Of a DNA stretch of 64,000 nucleotides, positions 35,044-46,003 are shown one piece after another (position 1 is the stretch's first letter; each line of letters begins with the position of its first letter). The position numbers were made by a program, and so were the translations under genes. The DNA is taken from the NCBI GenBank assembly GCA_026936335.1, contig JAPMXV010000019.1:62001-126000 (forward strand), given 5' to 3'. The notes beneath the pieces were generated by a model. The model searched no databases. It had not been told where the DNA came from and worked only from the letters and a program-made list of their open reading frames with translations. The DNA comes from Mantamonas sphyraenae. Lineage: Eukaryota; CRuMs; Mantamonadidae.

Positions 35044-37810
35044 ATGCAACAGCGGCGAACACCGGCTTCGCTGGGGCGAGGAGGCGACGCGTCTGTGGCT
35101 GATTCAGGGCCTGTGACAGCAGCTGGATTTGCCACAGGAGCACAGGCAGGAAGCACACGAAGACGAGGACGTGGAGGAGGTGCGGCAGGTGCTGTTGGAC
35201 CCAGTGGACAGGGTGCTGACGCTGCTCCAGGCTTGCGAACGCGTGACCTGTTGCTCCTCAGCGCATGTGCCCTGGCCATCTTCATCTCCTTCTCCACCTC
35301 CAACTCGTGGGCAGCCACCCCGCAGTGGATCATGCCCTTGGACCCCATGCTGTACGAAAACGGCCACTTTCCGGCCCCTCAGGAGCGGGCCCCGCCCCCT
35401 CTGGTGACTGATCTCGACGGCGACGGCGTCAAAGGTACGCAAGTGCGATGGGAAGGGGGTAAAGGGGGAGGCATGTGCAGTGTGAATCTGTCTCGTTGGA
35501 CAGCAGTGTTGTGGTGTGCATGTGGTGGGACAGGGAGAGCGACGGAAAAGTTGCACGCAGGCTGACACCACGTGGCACACACACGCACACACACACACAC
35601 ACACAGACGTGGTGCTTGTGACAAAGGAGCCGAAACTGGTTGTGTTGGACACGTCTGCACTTAGCAAAGAGGACCACAAAGGGGTGGACTCGTTGTCGGT
35701 GCTGCCTGTGAAGCACCAGGTGTCGCTGCTGCCTTCGGTGCGTGTGAGCATGGGCAAGCAGGCAGTGGCGCTGACTTCGGGCTATGTGACGCCGTACAAC
35801 AAGGAGACGGCACGCACACAGGTGGTGGTCGTTGTCACATCGGGGTGGAAGGTGTTGTGCTTTGACCACACCTTGAAGCTGCTGTGGGAGACGAGCATCA
35901 GCGAGGAGTTCAGCAGCCAACACTTTTACTCGGAAGTGGCTGCCATGGTGACGCCTGTGTCGTTGCAGCCCGACTCCCACGGGGCAGTCATCATTGGAGG
36001 CAAGATGGACATGGAACACACGCGCAACAAAGCATTTGCACACGATCACACGCGGATCAAACACGAATTCAACCCCAAGATGCCCAAACGGGTGAGTGAT
36101 GCAGAGGATGGGGAACACGACGGAAGTGCAGCGACAACAGACCCACAGTATCTGCAACGCAAACACCAAAAGGCCACAGAGGGGGACAATAATGGCAACG
36201 ACGACGATGCCACCGCAAGTGAACACCAGGGAGACGACGAGTTTATGAACGCACACCGATTCTCGGACGAGCGGGCCTTCCACTTTTCGTACCATGCGTA
36301 CGATGGCACGACGGGAAGACAGGTGTGGAGCCACGAGGCAAGCGACTTTCATGAGGATGTGTTGACGGACGAGCTGAAGTATCCCCAACACAACTACAAG
36401 CTGCACCTGAAGAGCAGCGACAAACACACGGGCGAGGTGGATTGGCGACAGTACAGGGAGAGTGTGTTGAAACAGCTGCCACACAGGTGGAGCACACGTG
36501 AGGACACAAGTCTGCTGTTGGCCCACTTTGAGAAGCGCAGCAAGAGGGGACGACGTGCAGCAGGATCCACTGTGGCAGCAGCCGCAGCAGCCGCAGCCGC
36601 AGCAGCCGCAGCGCCATCCACAGAAGGGAGGGACCATGCACGATTGGCAGAGGGAAAGGCAAGAGCCCGTGCGGCGGCGGCGGCGGCGGCGGCATCAGCA
36701 GGAGCAGCAGCTGTGACCCAGGACACACTGCACAACGCAGGGTTCCACGACCACATGCAATCGCAGATGACGCAACCACACGACGAGAGCGAACACATCC
36801 GCAAACCCAACGTGGTGGTGGCCCACAGGGGAAACGGCATCGAAGTGTTGCACCTGTACTCTGGTCGCACATTGACCCAACTGGCCCTGGCACCAGGCAC
36901 CTATGCCGATGTCAATGGTGACGGCGTCGTCGAACATCTGCAGGCCGTGGCAGGACAGGATCAGGTCTTTCGCACGCGTGGGTTGCAAATCAACCCACTG
37001 CGCTGCTACGCCCTGGTTGACTCCGGGGTGCCCAAGATCCAACAGCTGTTCAACGGCTCCATCTGCAATCAGGATGGACCCTTGGACATGTTTGCCATGA
37101 CGGGTCTGGAGGATGCGGACAAGACACACACTCCAGTCGAGGTCACCTTTCCCGTCGTCCTCCACAGGCATCGCTACGAGAGCGCACGCAGCGCACACCT
37201 CCTCGACTCGGTCTACTTTGTCAGCAACGGGCGCATGACTTCGTACACGGGCAACGGGCAGCTCAACTGGCAGATCAATGTGCCCAGCACCTGGGAGGTC
37301 ACGGGGGATTTTAGTGAGGAGGAAGCCAATAGTCCCTTGGCCTTTGAGATGCTGCGTCGCGAAGCCAATGCTGCTGGTGCCGCAGGTGCTCCCACCTCCT
37401 CCTCCTCTGGTCCCTCGGGTGACCATGTCATCCCTGGTTTGCGCCAGGCCATGGCACCTTCCCTCAGCGTGATGCCCATGACGCCGTTGGGGAGCGAGGA
37501 GGTGCTTGTGGCTGTGGGAGACCAGGTCATGAGCTTTGTGCAGCCGGATGGCACTGTGTTGGCCAGCACCCGTCTCGTGGACTCGCCAGCCCTGGCCTAC
37601 CCTGTCTTTGGCGATTTCAACAACGACGGTACCACTGACGTCATTGTCTATTCCCGCTCCGCCTATGTGGGCTACAAGCTCACCCACGCCTCCTCCTCCC
37701 TCATGCTCCCGCTCATGGCGGCCCTTCTCTTTGTCCTCTTTCTTGTCGAGGCGTACGGTCTCAGCAAGCGCAGCGGAGGGATGGCAGCCATGGAGCACAA
37801 GCGCAAGTGA
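35044..37810 (+). CDS. NERD1-like FG-GAP-repeat membrane protein (plant At3g51050 homologue)
   Basis: About 864 residues. A signal anchor at about 68-88 (LLLLSACALAIFISFS) is followed by PPPLVTDLDGDGVKDVVLVT, an FG-GAP/calcium-loop motif. Further blocks match the plant protein in order: TARTQVVVVVTSGWKVLCFDHTL, LLWETSISEEF, PQHNYKLHL, LPHRWSTREDTSLLLAHF, PNVVVAHRGNGIEVLHL, ADVNGDGVVEHLQAV and NNDGTTDVIVYSRSAYVGYKL. A C-terminal TM (LMLPLMAALLFVLFLVEAYGL) ends it. The plant gene is linked genetically to exocyst function and cell growth. Here an Ala-rich insert (about 36,570-36,720) is unusual. The intron is 35435-35606 (phase 1) with CTGACAC at 35562 and a terminal CA tract. Confidence 0.8.
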
Positions 37811-37883
37811 CAGTGAGAACCATCCATCATCACACACGGGTCACATAACACGATAAACACGATTTCATTCACAGCATTCCTCC

Positions 37884-40120
37884 TTACGCCAGGTAGCTGT
37901 ACTCGTTCCTGTTGTCCGTGCGCTCGATGTACTCCTTCTCAATCATGAGATCGATGCACTTGCGCATGACCTTGACATCGGGCTGGAATCGCTTCTGCAG
38001 CTGGCTGACAATCTCACCCAACAGCTGCTGGTGCTTCATCACCTTGCGCGCCTTCATGATGCGCACAATGGCAGCCTGGATGACCATCTTGCGCTCTTCC
38101 TCCCACTCCTTCCACGTGTCGTCCTCCTCCTTCTTCTGCACCGTCTTGATGGGGATGTTGATGCGCACACGCACCTTGGGCGAGCGGTAGCGTCCGTTCT
38201 TGGTGAACTTGGTGCCCTCGTCCACCTTGTCCCACTCGTCGGTGGCACGCAGCACCTTGGTTTTGGCCAGAGCCATCATGGTGGCCTTGAGCTGGATGTC
38301 GTTGATGCTGGTGGTCGCCTCCAGCTCCTTGTACGTCCACTCGTGCTTGTCGTTGAACAGCATCAACACAGCCATCTGGTGTGTCGTTGCCGTGAAGCGG
38401 AACTTCTTGGAGCCGTACTTGCCTTCGATCTCGCCGTTGGCATGGTTGTGCAGCCAGTTCAGCTTCTTGCCTGTGTTGTTCTCCCGGTAAAACTCCTCAA
38501 ACAGCTCCATGCACTGCTGCATCTGGGGCGGCGGGTTGAATGTGCTGGGTGCGTTCTGCAGCGGCCACGAGCCCATGGCAATCACCTGGATGTCAAACGA
38601 CAGCGCAAGGTCCGTGCCCGTGTTGGCCAGGTAGCTCTGGAACTCGTTGTTGATGTCTCGTGACACACCCACATCCTGGTACATGCGCTGCATCTTGCGT
38701 GTAAAGTCGTGACCCTGCACGGTGCGCAGGCGTGTGATCACCGTCGCCTCTGCCTCCATGTTGGCCGACAGGTTCTGGATCAGGCGTGTGCTCAGCTTCT
38801 TGGTGTAGAAGGTCTGGAACACGTCCTTGGCGTCGATGTACTTGAACAGGGTCATCAGTTGGTCGATGGCCGTCTCCAGCTCCTTGTCATCCATACGCTT
38901 GCGCATGATCTGGTCGGCGTAGTTGGCCATCAGCTGCGGCGTGCGTTTGTTTGTGCCGTGCTTCTCGCACACGGCGTTCTCGTTCATGTACGTGACGCAT
39001 GCACGGTCCAGCGACTGAGAGAAGCCCACCTCCTGCTGGAAGCCCGCCTTGACGAGGTCGTCAAACTTGGCGTGCACGTCGATCAGCACCTTGACGTACT
39101 GGCCGGCGTCCTTGTCCACCTCGTCCACCACAGCCTCGATCTTCGACTGGCCCACCTCCGTCACAAAGCGCTTGAAGATGTCGCGCAGGGGATCCAGACC
39201 GGCCGGGATGCGGTGAAGCAGGGAGAACATGCGGCTGAGGTCGTCAAACTTGTCGTCGCGAAGGAAGGCCTCAAACGTGCCCCACATGATGTCTGCCTGC
39301 GCCTCAATCAGCACCTTTTCCAGCTTGGCCACAAGCAGGCTCTCTGTGCTGGCGTGCATGAAGTTGCGGCAGCGCTGGAGTTCCACGTCAAAGATGCGCT
39401 CCACCTCCTTCATGTAGTCGGAGACGTTGTTGTGCTGCAGAAACTCCTGCGAGACCACACGGTAGTAGTCTTCGGTGTGTTCAGGAACGAGCTCTCAAAC
39501 AGGTCCTTGTACACTTCCAGGTTGGTCTCTTCGGGGTCCTTCTCGTCACGACCCAGCTGCACAAAGCTCTCGCACAGGTTGCGGATCACTTCGAAGCTGA
39601 TGTGTTCGCCGTTGCGGTCCTTCTGGATCTGCGTCATGGTGATCGACTCCAGGCGTTCGCGGAAGTGCTCAAACACCACCGCACGCCATGCAAAGATGCA
39701 CATGTGCTTGATCTCAAACACGCTGGTGTCGTTCTTGCGGGTGGGCAGGATGTAGTTGTTGTTCAGGTAGTGGTAGATGCCCTGCAGGTACTTTTGCGAC
39801 GTACGTGCAAACAACTCCCACTGGTCCGAGTAATACGTCAACAGTTGCTCGCCGGTGTAGTCCTTCGACTCCATCAGCACCTCCCGCACGTGTGTCTCAA
39901 TCAGTTCCTTCAACGACAGGTACAACTCCTCGCCAACCTGTCCTGCTCCTCCCTTGTTGATGCACCGGTTGTACACTGCCTGGTAGTGTGTCATCCACTC
40001 CATGCGGCTCAGGTTGTACTCTGCGTTGGTCAGCAGCGCCGTCGTTACCTCGCGCAGCTTCGGCCAGTCGCTCTCCAACCATTTGGAGTCGCTCATCTTG
40101 TTGTTCTTGCGCTTGCTCAT
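37884..40120 (-). CDS. CUL1: Cullin-1-type SCF ubiquitin ligase scaffold
   Basis: About 745 residues, intronless. N-terminal cullin repeats (DWPKLREVTTALLTNAEYNLSRMEWMTHYQAVYN and later repeats) bind the Skp1/F-box module. The cullin-homology domain follows (KLNWLHNHANGEIEGKYGSKKFRFTATTHQMAVLMLFN), then the winged-helix/neddylation region with VRIMKARKVMKHQQLLGEI, where the first Lys after IM is the expected Nedd8 site. It ends in YSYLA, the family C-terminus. The frame breaks at about 39474-39482, where one more base would give SSFLNNTEDYYR. The N-terminus and the Nedd8 region look CUL1-like, but a close paralogue cannot be excluded. Confidence 0.9.
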
Positions 40121-40810
40121 GGCGCTCTACATTCCCACGCCAGCAGTCCATCGTACGTCCAACCACCGTGTCAGTGCCTTTCTCGGCTGTATGGCACATC
40201 TAGTGTGCCGTCTGTTATTGTGTGCACGTGCGAGTGTGTCCCCTGCGTGTGCTGTGGGCCTGTGTGCACGCCCTGGCGAGTTTGGCCCCCTTTTTCCCTC
40301 TCTCGCCCTCTGGCCTTTTGACACACACGTGTCCTCACAAGCACGCACGATGCGTACGGCCACATGCACATGCACCAACAGGGTCCAGCCTGCATCCACA
40401 CACAAGCTACACACGTGCCATCCAACGCAGCTTGCAAGGCCTGGGCCCAGCAGGCAAGTGCCGGGAATTCGTGGTAGAGCGGTTGATCCGCAAACCAGGC
40501 TCATGGACACGCGCATGACAGCACAAGGATCACACGCAATGGGGATGCAGGGGAGACACACATCGCTGTTTCTCTCTTGGCACTGGCGGTGTTCAACGTA
40601 CAGTCTTTCCACGTTCCTTGCGACGAGACATGGCTGCGACTGAGGTGATGGTTTTGGATGGGTGTGCAGGTGTCCAAATGCCGCCATGAGGAGACGACAG
40701 TGAGGGGGCATGGTGAGCTTGGGAGGGCGATGGAGGGAGAGGGTGCCACACAGAGCCCTCGAGTGAGCATGCATGAGTGCGCGTGTGAGTGCAAGCTGAA
40801 GAGAGAAGCC
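40121..40810. promoter_or_regulatory. Long divergent intergenic region CUL1/MRS2
   Basis: 690 bp between divergent start codons, far longer than other gaps. Open frames here look like random translation (His/Cys-rich, no family motif). A short tRNA-like string, tggtagagcggttgatcc, at about 40470 lacks a partner D stem and T arm. I can support no gene here; it probably holds both promoters and 5' UTRs. Confidence 0.35.
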
Positions 40811-42665
40811 ATGTTTGCCCGTCGTGTTCCAAGTCGTCCCGTGCGCACACTGCTGCGCAGGAGCACACAGAGGGTGGTTGTGCAGCAGCAGCAGCATCAT
40901 CATCATCATCATCCATGGCAACCGGCAACGGCAGACATTGTGTCCGCACAATGCGTGCACACTGTGCAGATGACGAGACGGAGGGTCCTGAGTCAGGAAA
41001 CGCAGAGCAGGTCCTCACACGTTGCGTGGGCGAGTGTGGACAGTGTATGTGGCACACCCAGGGGCTGGGTGGTGCAGAGACACGAGTTGCACACTCAGGT
41101 GTGCCCTCTGCGTGGTCCCTCGAGACCTCGGCGCAACTTTAACCTGCGTCAGAACTTGGCCAACTGGCTGTCGCGCAGGAAGGAACAACGTAGCCTTCAG
41201 GCTCTGGAGGAGACCAAAACAGCCGAGTTGTTGCGTTCTCAGGAGGAGAGCAAGAGTGGGGCCAACCCACTGACCACGACGGACCCTCTGGAGGATTCAC
41301 CCAACCACTGGAAGGTGGCGGTGGTCGATGGCTCAGGCAAGATCTCCATTGAGTTTCTGGAGAAACGCACGGCGTCGCAGGTGTTGGGTGTGCAGTTGCG
41401 AGACCTGCGCTTGTTGGATCCCAAGAGTGGCTCGCGTTCGATTTCCAGCATCTACTTTCGAGGCAAGAGCACTGTGGTGAAGGCAGAGTATGTGCGTGCT
41501 GTCATCCAGGCCACAGATGAGCCCAAAGGGGAGGGTGACCATGCTGAGTCCGAGTCTGCCCGTGTGGTGCTGTTTGACGCAGAGAATGTCAATGTGCGGC
41601 GACTGGCTCGCGAACTCACCGTGTACTTGTCCCGTCGTGCCCATGGACGTCTGGAAGAAGGATCCCAGGTGTCCTTTCTGCCTGCCAATGCAGCGTACAC
41701 CGACACTGTGTTGGACATTGTGCTCCATCGCATCACGGCCGACTACGAAGGCCGCTACCACATTGTGAACCCTGTGGTGCAGGGTGTACTCCGACATTTG
41801 GCCCTGGCCGACGTCGACGCCGCCTTTATGCGGTTGTTGCCTATCAAGCGAGTGTTGGCCACCTTTACCACCAACCTCAGCGAGTTTCGAGGTGCGCTGA
41901 TTGCAGCGGGCGAGTATGTGGCGGCCATGCGTGCTGACGATGGCGTGGAGACAAACCAGATGCAGCTGATTGAGATGCACATGCGCAACGTGGAGGAACT
42001 CAACAATGAGCTCAACGAACTGGAGGAAAACATTGCCAGCACGCAGAAGGCGCTGTCCATCTCGCTCGATTCCACTCGCAACAAGCTCATGCGCCTCAAC
42101 ATCCAGCTTACCATCACCACCCTCGCCTTGGCCGCAGGTAGCCTCATTGCAGGCATCATGGGCATGAATCTGCCCCACGGCCTCGAGGAGGACCCCACAG
42201 CGTTTGCAACCGCCTTGCTGGGCATCGGTGTCGTCGGCGTCGGCCTCTATGGCATCGGTGCCTACTTCTACGTGCGAAGCTGGGCCACACCACACATCAT
42301 CAAGGATTCTGGGGCCATGGCCGAGTTTGTGAGTTGTGTGTGTGCGCGATGCCTCGCTTTGTTGTGCCCTGCTGACACCCATTTCACAGTATAACAACCT
42401 CAACTCGCCCTCGTTCATCAACCGACTGTCTCGCAGGAGCAACCAGGAAGACTTTGCCCGCTTCCTGACGGTGGTGGTGGGCAAACGTGTGCAGCAGGAC
42501 TGGGTGGACGAGATCTTCCAGGAGCACGACATTGATCTGGACGGCGAACTGAGCATGGAAGAATTTCTCGACGCCATCAAGAACGTGGACCCTTCCGTGG
42601 TCAACACACGTGGCCGCCTGACACGTGCGCAAGAAGCACTGCAGGTCGAGCACATTGATCACTGA
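40811..42665 (+). CDS. MRS2-type mitochondrial Mg2+ channel with a C-terminal EF-hand
   Basis: 597 residues from exons 40811-42328 and 42390-42665. The N-terminus (MFARRVPSRPVRTLLRRS) is an arginine-rich mitochondrial presequence. The MRS2/CorA core has RDLRLLDP, coiled-coil helices (MHMRNVEELNNELNELEENI), TM1 with the selectivity signature GIMGMNL, an acidic loop (EEDPTAF) and TM2. After TM2, exon 2 adds about 90 residues with a canonical 12-residue EF-hand loop, DIDLDGELSMEE (Asp 1, 3, 5, Gly 6, Leu 8, Glu 12), flanked by helices. The intron falls exactly between channel and EF-hand modules and contains CTGACAC at 42372. Mg2+ uptake into the matrix is the family role. Calcium binding by the tail is inferred from the loop. 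Confidence 0.88.
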
Positions 42666-42733
42666 ATAGCATTGAAATTTTGATTGAAGTTAGAATCAAG
42701 ACATATTGATCTGAAACATGATTTCCTCTTGAA

Positions 42734-44316
42734 TCAAAATTTAAGCATAGAAACACTCTCACCAGTGGCCTGCTGGTCAAGGTCTTCGTAGTCGTCGTCT
42801 CCGCCCTCCGAGATGTCGATGTGTGCATCGCTGTCGACACCCAGGGCGTCTCGACTGTTGCTGGCGCTGACTGTCTCGCGTGCGCTGAGGGCAAAGACGT
42901 CGCGTTGCGCAAAGAGACCAAACACACCACCCGTGTACACGTAGAGGATGCGTGCTCCGTGCTCAAATTCCCCCTCGTTGATCTTTGTGATGAGGGCGTG
43001 GAAGGCCTTGCCGCCGTACACTGGATCCAGCAGGATGGACTCGAGGCGAGCCAGCTTCTTGATGGTGTCGATCTCCTCCTTGTACGGGATACCGTAGCCT
43101 TCGCCCGTGAAGCCGTCGATGATGGTGTAGACGCCTGGATCGATGTTTGTGCCATAGCTGTGTGCGGGGAGGGTGGGGGGGACGGCGGCGGTGCTTGTGT
43201 CAGTGTTTTGTGCGAAAGGAGAGCCGCTTGGGTGGTGGAGGGAGCCACGTACTGGTGATTAAAGTCGTTGACAATGCCGTCGACACGGTTGCGAAAGTAG
43301 CGCTTTGTCTGACAGACATTGACGCCCCAGATGGAGACATGGTCCTGCTGGAGCATGTGGCAGCCGAGAAGGACACCGGCAAGAGTGCCACCGGAGCCGA
43401 CGGGGACGACGATGTGATCGTAAGGGATCTTTCCGTTCTTGCCAATGAGCTCCTGGACCATATCGATGTAACCCCAGCAGCCGACGGCGCCACTGCCTCC
43501 CTCGGGGATGACAAGGGCACTCTTGCCCTGCTGCTCGTAGCGCAGGGCCAGGGCTTGCATGATTTCATCCCTGTCGTGCTGGTACTCCTCTGCAGTGACA
43601 TAGGTGATTTCCGGATCCACCATGAGCATCAGGAAGAAGTTTCCATCGATCCAGTCCTTGTGTGTGTCCTCCTCCTGCGGATCCTTCCCCTTCAGGGCTT
43701 CGTCCACCTCCTCCTGACTCACCACCACCTTTTCCTCCTCCTCAGTGCCCGACACAGACACCCCTGTCGAAGGGGAAGAAGAAGAAGAGGAGGAGGAGGA
43801 GGAGGAGGAGGATGTGTCCAACCCTGCCTTGTGAAGCTCTGTGTTGCCGCTGTTGGGCTTGCGGAGCACAAGGTGAGCCTGCAACCCAAGACGGGTGGCA
43901 CACAGGGCAGTGGCACGACAATGATTGGATTGCAATGCACCACATGTGATCACATGCGTCACCTTCTTGCGCTTTGCCACCTGCATAAAGTACTCCAGCT
44001 TGCGGATCTTGTTGCCACTCATCAGGCAGTCGGTTTTGTCGTCTCGTTTCACAAACCTACAGCGCATGGTTGTGTGGAAGGAGGGTATGGAGGAGACAAA
44101 GCGAGTGAGCGAGTGCATGTGTGTGTGTGTGTGTGTGTGTGTGAGGGGGGGGGGGTGCCTCACGTACAAAGTGGCAGGCAGTTGGCGGTTGTACTGAGTG
44201 AGCTCGTCCACCGGGGTTGGCAAACTGGCAATGTGTGCCTTGGGTGGTCGAAGATAGTTGATGAGATCATACTGCTTCTTCCCACCGCCATGGCGACGAC
44301 GTTGAGTGGAGAACAT
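42734..44316 (-). CDS. PLP-dependent D-cysteine desulfhydrase/ACC deaminase-like enzyme
   Basis: About 458 residues from exons 44316-44168, 44056-43253 and 43157-42734, all phases matching. The PLP lysine is in LMSGNKIRKLEYF. CGALQSNHCRATA and IPEGGSGAVGCWGYIDMVQE (phosphate-binding GGSG) follow. The C-terminus holds YTIIDGFTGEGYGIPYKEEI and ILLDPVYGGKAFHAL, as in D-cysteine desulfhydrases and ACC deaminases. The two activities differ at few residues and I cannot decide between them. A run of 13 Ser and an acidic insert lie between LRKPNSGNTEL and the rest of the large domain. Intron 1 holds a long GT repeat (44118-44142) and an 11-G run. Intron 2 has CTGACAC at 43197-43203. Confidence 0.85.
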
Positions 44317-44474
44317 GCGATGGTGCGTGTGTCTTGGGTTTTGGGGGGTTCTTGGTTGGGTCGACGGGTCGAGTGTCGTCTTCATTGCATGGCATGTGCC
44401 CCAGAGCACACACTCATCACTCACTCACTCACGCTTTCATTCATCCAGACACAGGCCCCACACATTTCCCCCTC

Positions 44475-45354
44475 TCAGTCCTTGTTGACATTGAACAGGC
44501 GGACGTGGTGCATGACGGCGAGCTTGGGCACGCCGACGACTGCCAGGCACAGGGAGTTGAAGATGAACGACTTGACTGTGTATCGTCCTGCATGCATGGC
44601 ACAGATGTACAGGGCAAACATCACTCCCACAAAGAACTTCCTGTTGGGTGTGTTCTGTCGTCCATGGTCAATCTGCTCCCAGAACGTCTCGTTGGCTCCC
44701 TGGTCCCCTGCCACATTCGCCCACGGGGTGCCCTTGGCCCAGTGCAGCAACATGAATGTGCTCTGTGGGTGTGTGTGTGTGTGTGGGTGCGTGTGTGGGT
44801 GTCATCCAAATGCGTCACATGCGTGGTGTGTCAGTGGGGTGGCGGGGAAAACCCAAGGGACTTCCGTCTCGTGCATGCCTCCCGTGCCACCGTACACCCT
44901 CGACAGGCATGTGTCGCACGTGTACCCTCCCATGTGTCCATGACCATGACAGCCAGTGTCGTCCCATCCTGTTCCCACATGCCTGCCGACTCTGGTGAAT
45001 TGCCCCTCGCCACACGTGCCACATTCCAAATCCCGAAGCCACCACCTTTTCGCGCGTGGACTTGTTTCCCCGCCCCATGGACCACTTACCACTGTGTGAA
45101 CCACATGCACCACATTCCATGCCGTGGCCGAGTCAAAGAAGAAGCCCATGGCCAGGCGGAATCCCAGCACCATCATCACATAGGCGCTCCAGCTGCCCTT
45201 GCCCTCGATCGCCTCGATGTTGCGGTTGGAGAACGAGCCGTTCTGTGCATCAAGGGACACGTGGGCATTGGGGGATGTGTCAGATACAAGGTTGGGAATG
45301 GTACCATTGGGTAGGGAGTGTGTGTATGTGTGTGGGGGGGTGGGTGCATACCAT
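44475..45354 (-). CDS. ORMDL-family regulator of sphingolipid synthesis
   Basis: 147 residues. Exon 1 holds only the ATG (45354-45352), followed at once by an intron (GTATGC...CACAG, to 45243). Exon 2 is 45242-45090 and exon 3 is 44762-44475, all phase 0. Motifs are SFSNRN, GSWSAYVMM, AWNVVHVVHTVVSTFMLLHWAKGTPW, FWEQIDHGRQNTPNRKFF and the terminal LAVMHHVRLFNVNKD. These match ORMDL blocks for ER-membrane inhibition of serine palmitoyltransferase, and length fits (family about 150). Alternative upstream ATGs lie in frames whose phase does not match exon 2. Both introns carry CTGACAC (45277-45283 and 44828-44834). Intron 2 is 327 bp. Confidence 0.88.
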
Positions 45355-45414
45355 CTCGGAAGTCCTGTGCTTGCTGCTCTGGTCGAGCCAGCGCCCTTTG
45401 CCCCTTTGCCAAGA
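45355..45414. promoter_or_regulatory. 60-bp divergent promoter ORMDL/CMC4
   Basis: Only 60 bp between the proposed ORMDL ATG and the CMC4 ATG. Nothing recognisable is seen in it. Confidence 0.35.
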
Positions 45415-45627
45415 ATGAGTTCATCGAAACCCAGCATGGCTGAAACCATGCTTAATCAGAGGGAGGCGGACACGGAGAAGAAGAGTCCCTGTCAGGATCT
45501 TGCCTGTGCGATTCAGGACTGCCTCGTCAAGAGAGATTACAACCAGAAGGCCTGCCAGAAGGAGATTGACGCCTATTTCGAGTGCACACAGAAGTATGAA
45601 CCTGATAAACCCAAGCAGAGGAGGTAG
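45415..45627 (+). CDS. CMC4: Twin CX9C mitochondrial intermembrane-space protein, CMC4-like
   Basis: 70 residues, single exon. It has the twin CX9C pattern: C-QDLACAIQD-C and C-QKEIDAYFE-C, with the extra Cys in the first helix (QDLAC) typical of CMC4/p8-MTCP1. PCQDLACAIQDCL closely follows the human protein, and length matches (68 residues). Such proteins are oxidised and trapped by Mia40 in the intermembrane space. A second in-frame Met (MAETMLNQ) is 7 codons downstream. Confidence 0.87.
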   Translation: MSSSKPSMAETMLNQREADTEKKSPCQDLACAIQDCLVKRDYNQKACQKEIDAYFECTQKYEPDKPKQRR

Positions 45628-46003
45628 GATGGGGTTAGCGGGTGGGGGGTGGTGGTGTTGGGGGAGGGGAGAGTGTCGGAGGATTCCCAGGCTGAAGGCG
45701 GACGAAGAATGAAGCCATTGTCGGTGCCAGACACACACTCTCTCTTTCTCTTTCTCTTGCCTGTGTGACGTATCACTGTGTGCCACCCATTCCCCTATGT
45801 CGTTTGTGTGTGCTGTGGTTCTCTCTTGCGCAGGAGGGACCACGAGTGTGTGCCGGGGCCCGTTGCCCGCGGGAATCGTCACGCTCCTGGTTGGTATGTG
45901 GCCGCGGCTGAAGAGGTTGGTTGGTAAGAAGCGCATGCCAAAGGGAAGAAGAACAAGTGATGGATGATGGGTGGGGCGAGGGGCGCGGACCAAGGCACGC
46001 AAA
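45628..46003. other. Intergenic region, no gene seen
   Basis: 376 bp between CMC4 and the ankyrin gene. It has a GT/G-rich start and a TC-rich run (about 45740-45763). No conserved open frame or RNA gene is recognisable; it probably holds the CMC4 3' UTR and the next promoter. Confidence 0.5.

Noticed and set aside
40440-40520. Possible tRNA (tggtagagcggttgatccgcaaacc)
   Set aside because: It resembles a D-arm/anticodon-arm fragment, but there is no matching D-stem 5' half, T arm or acceptor stem.
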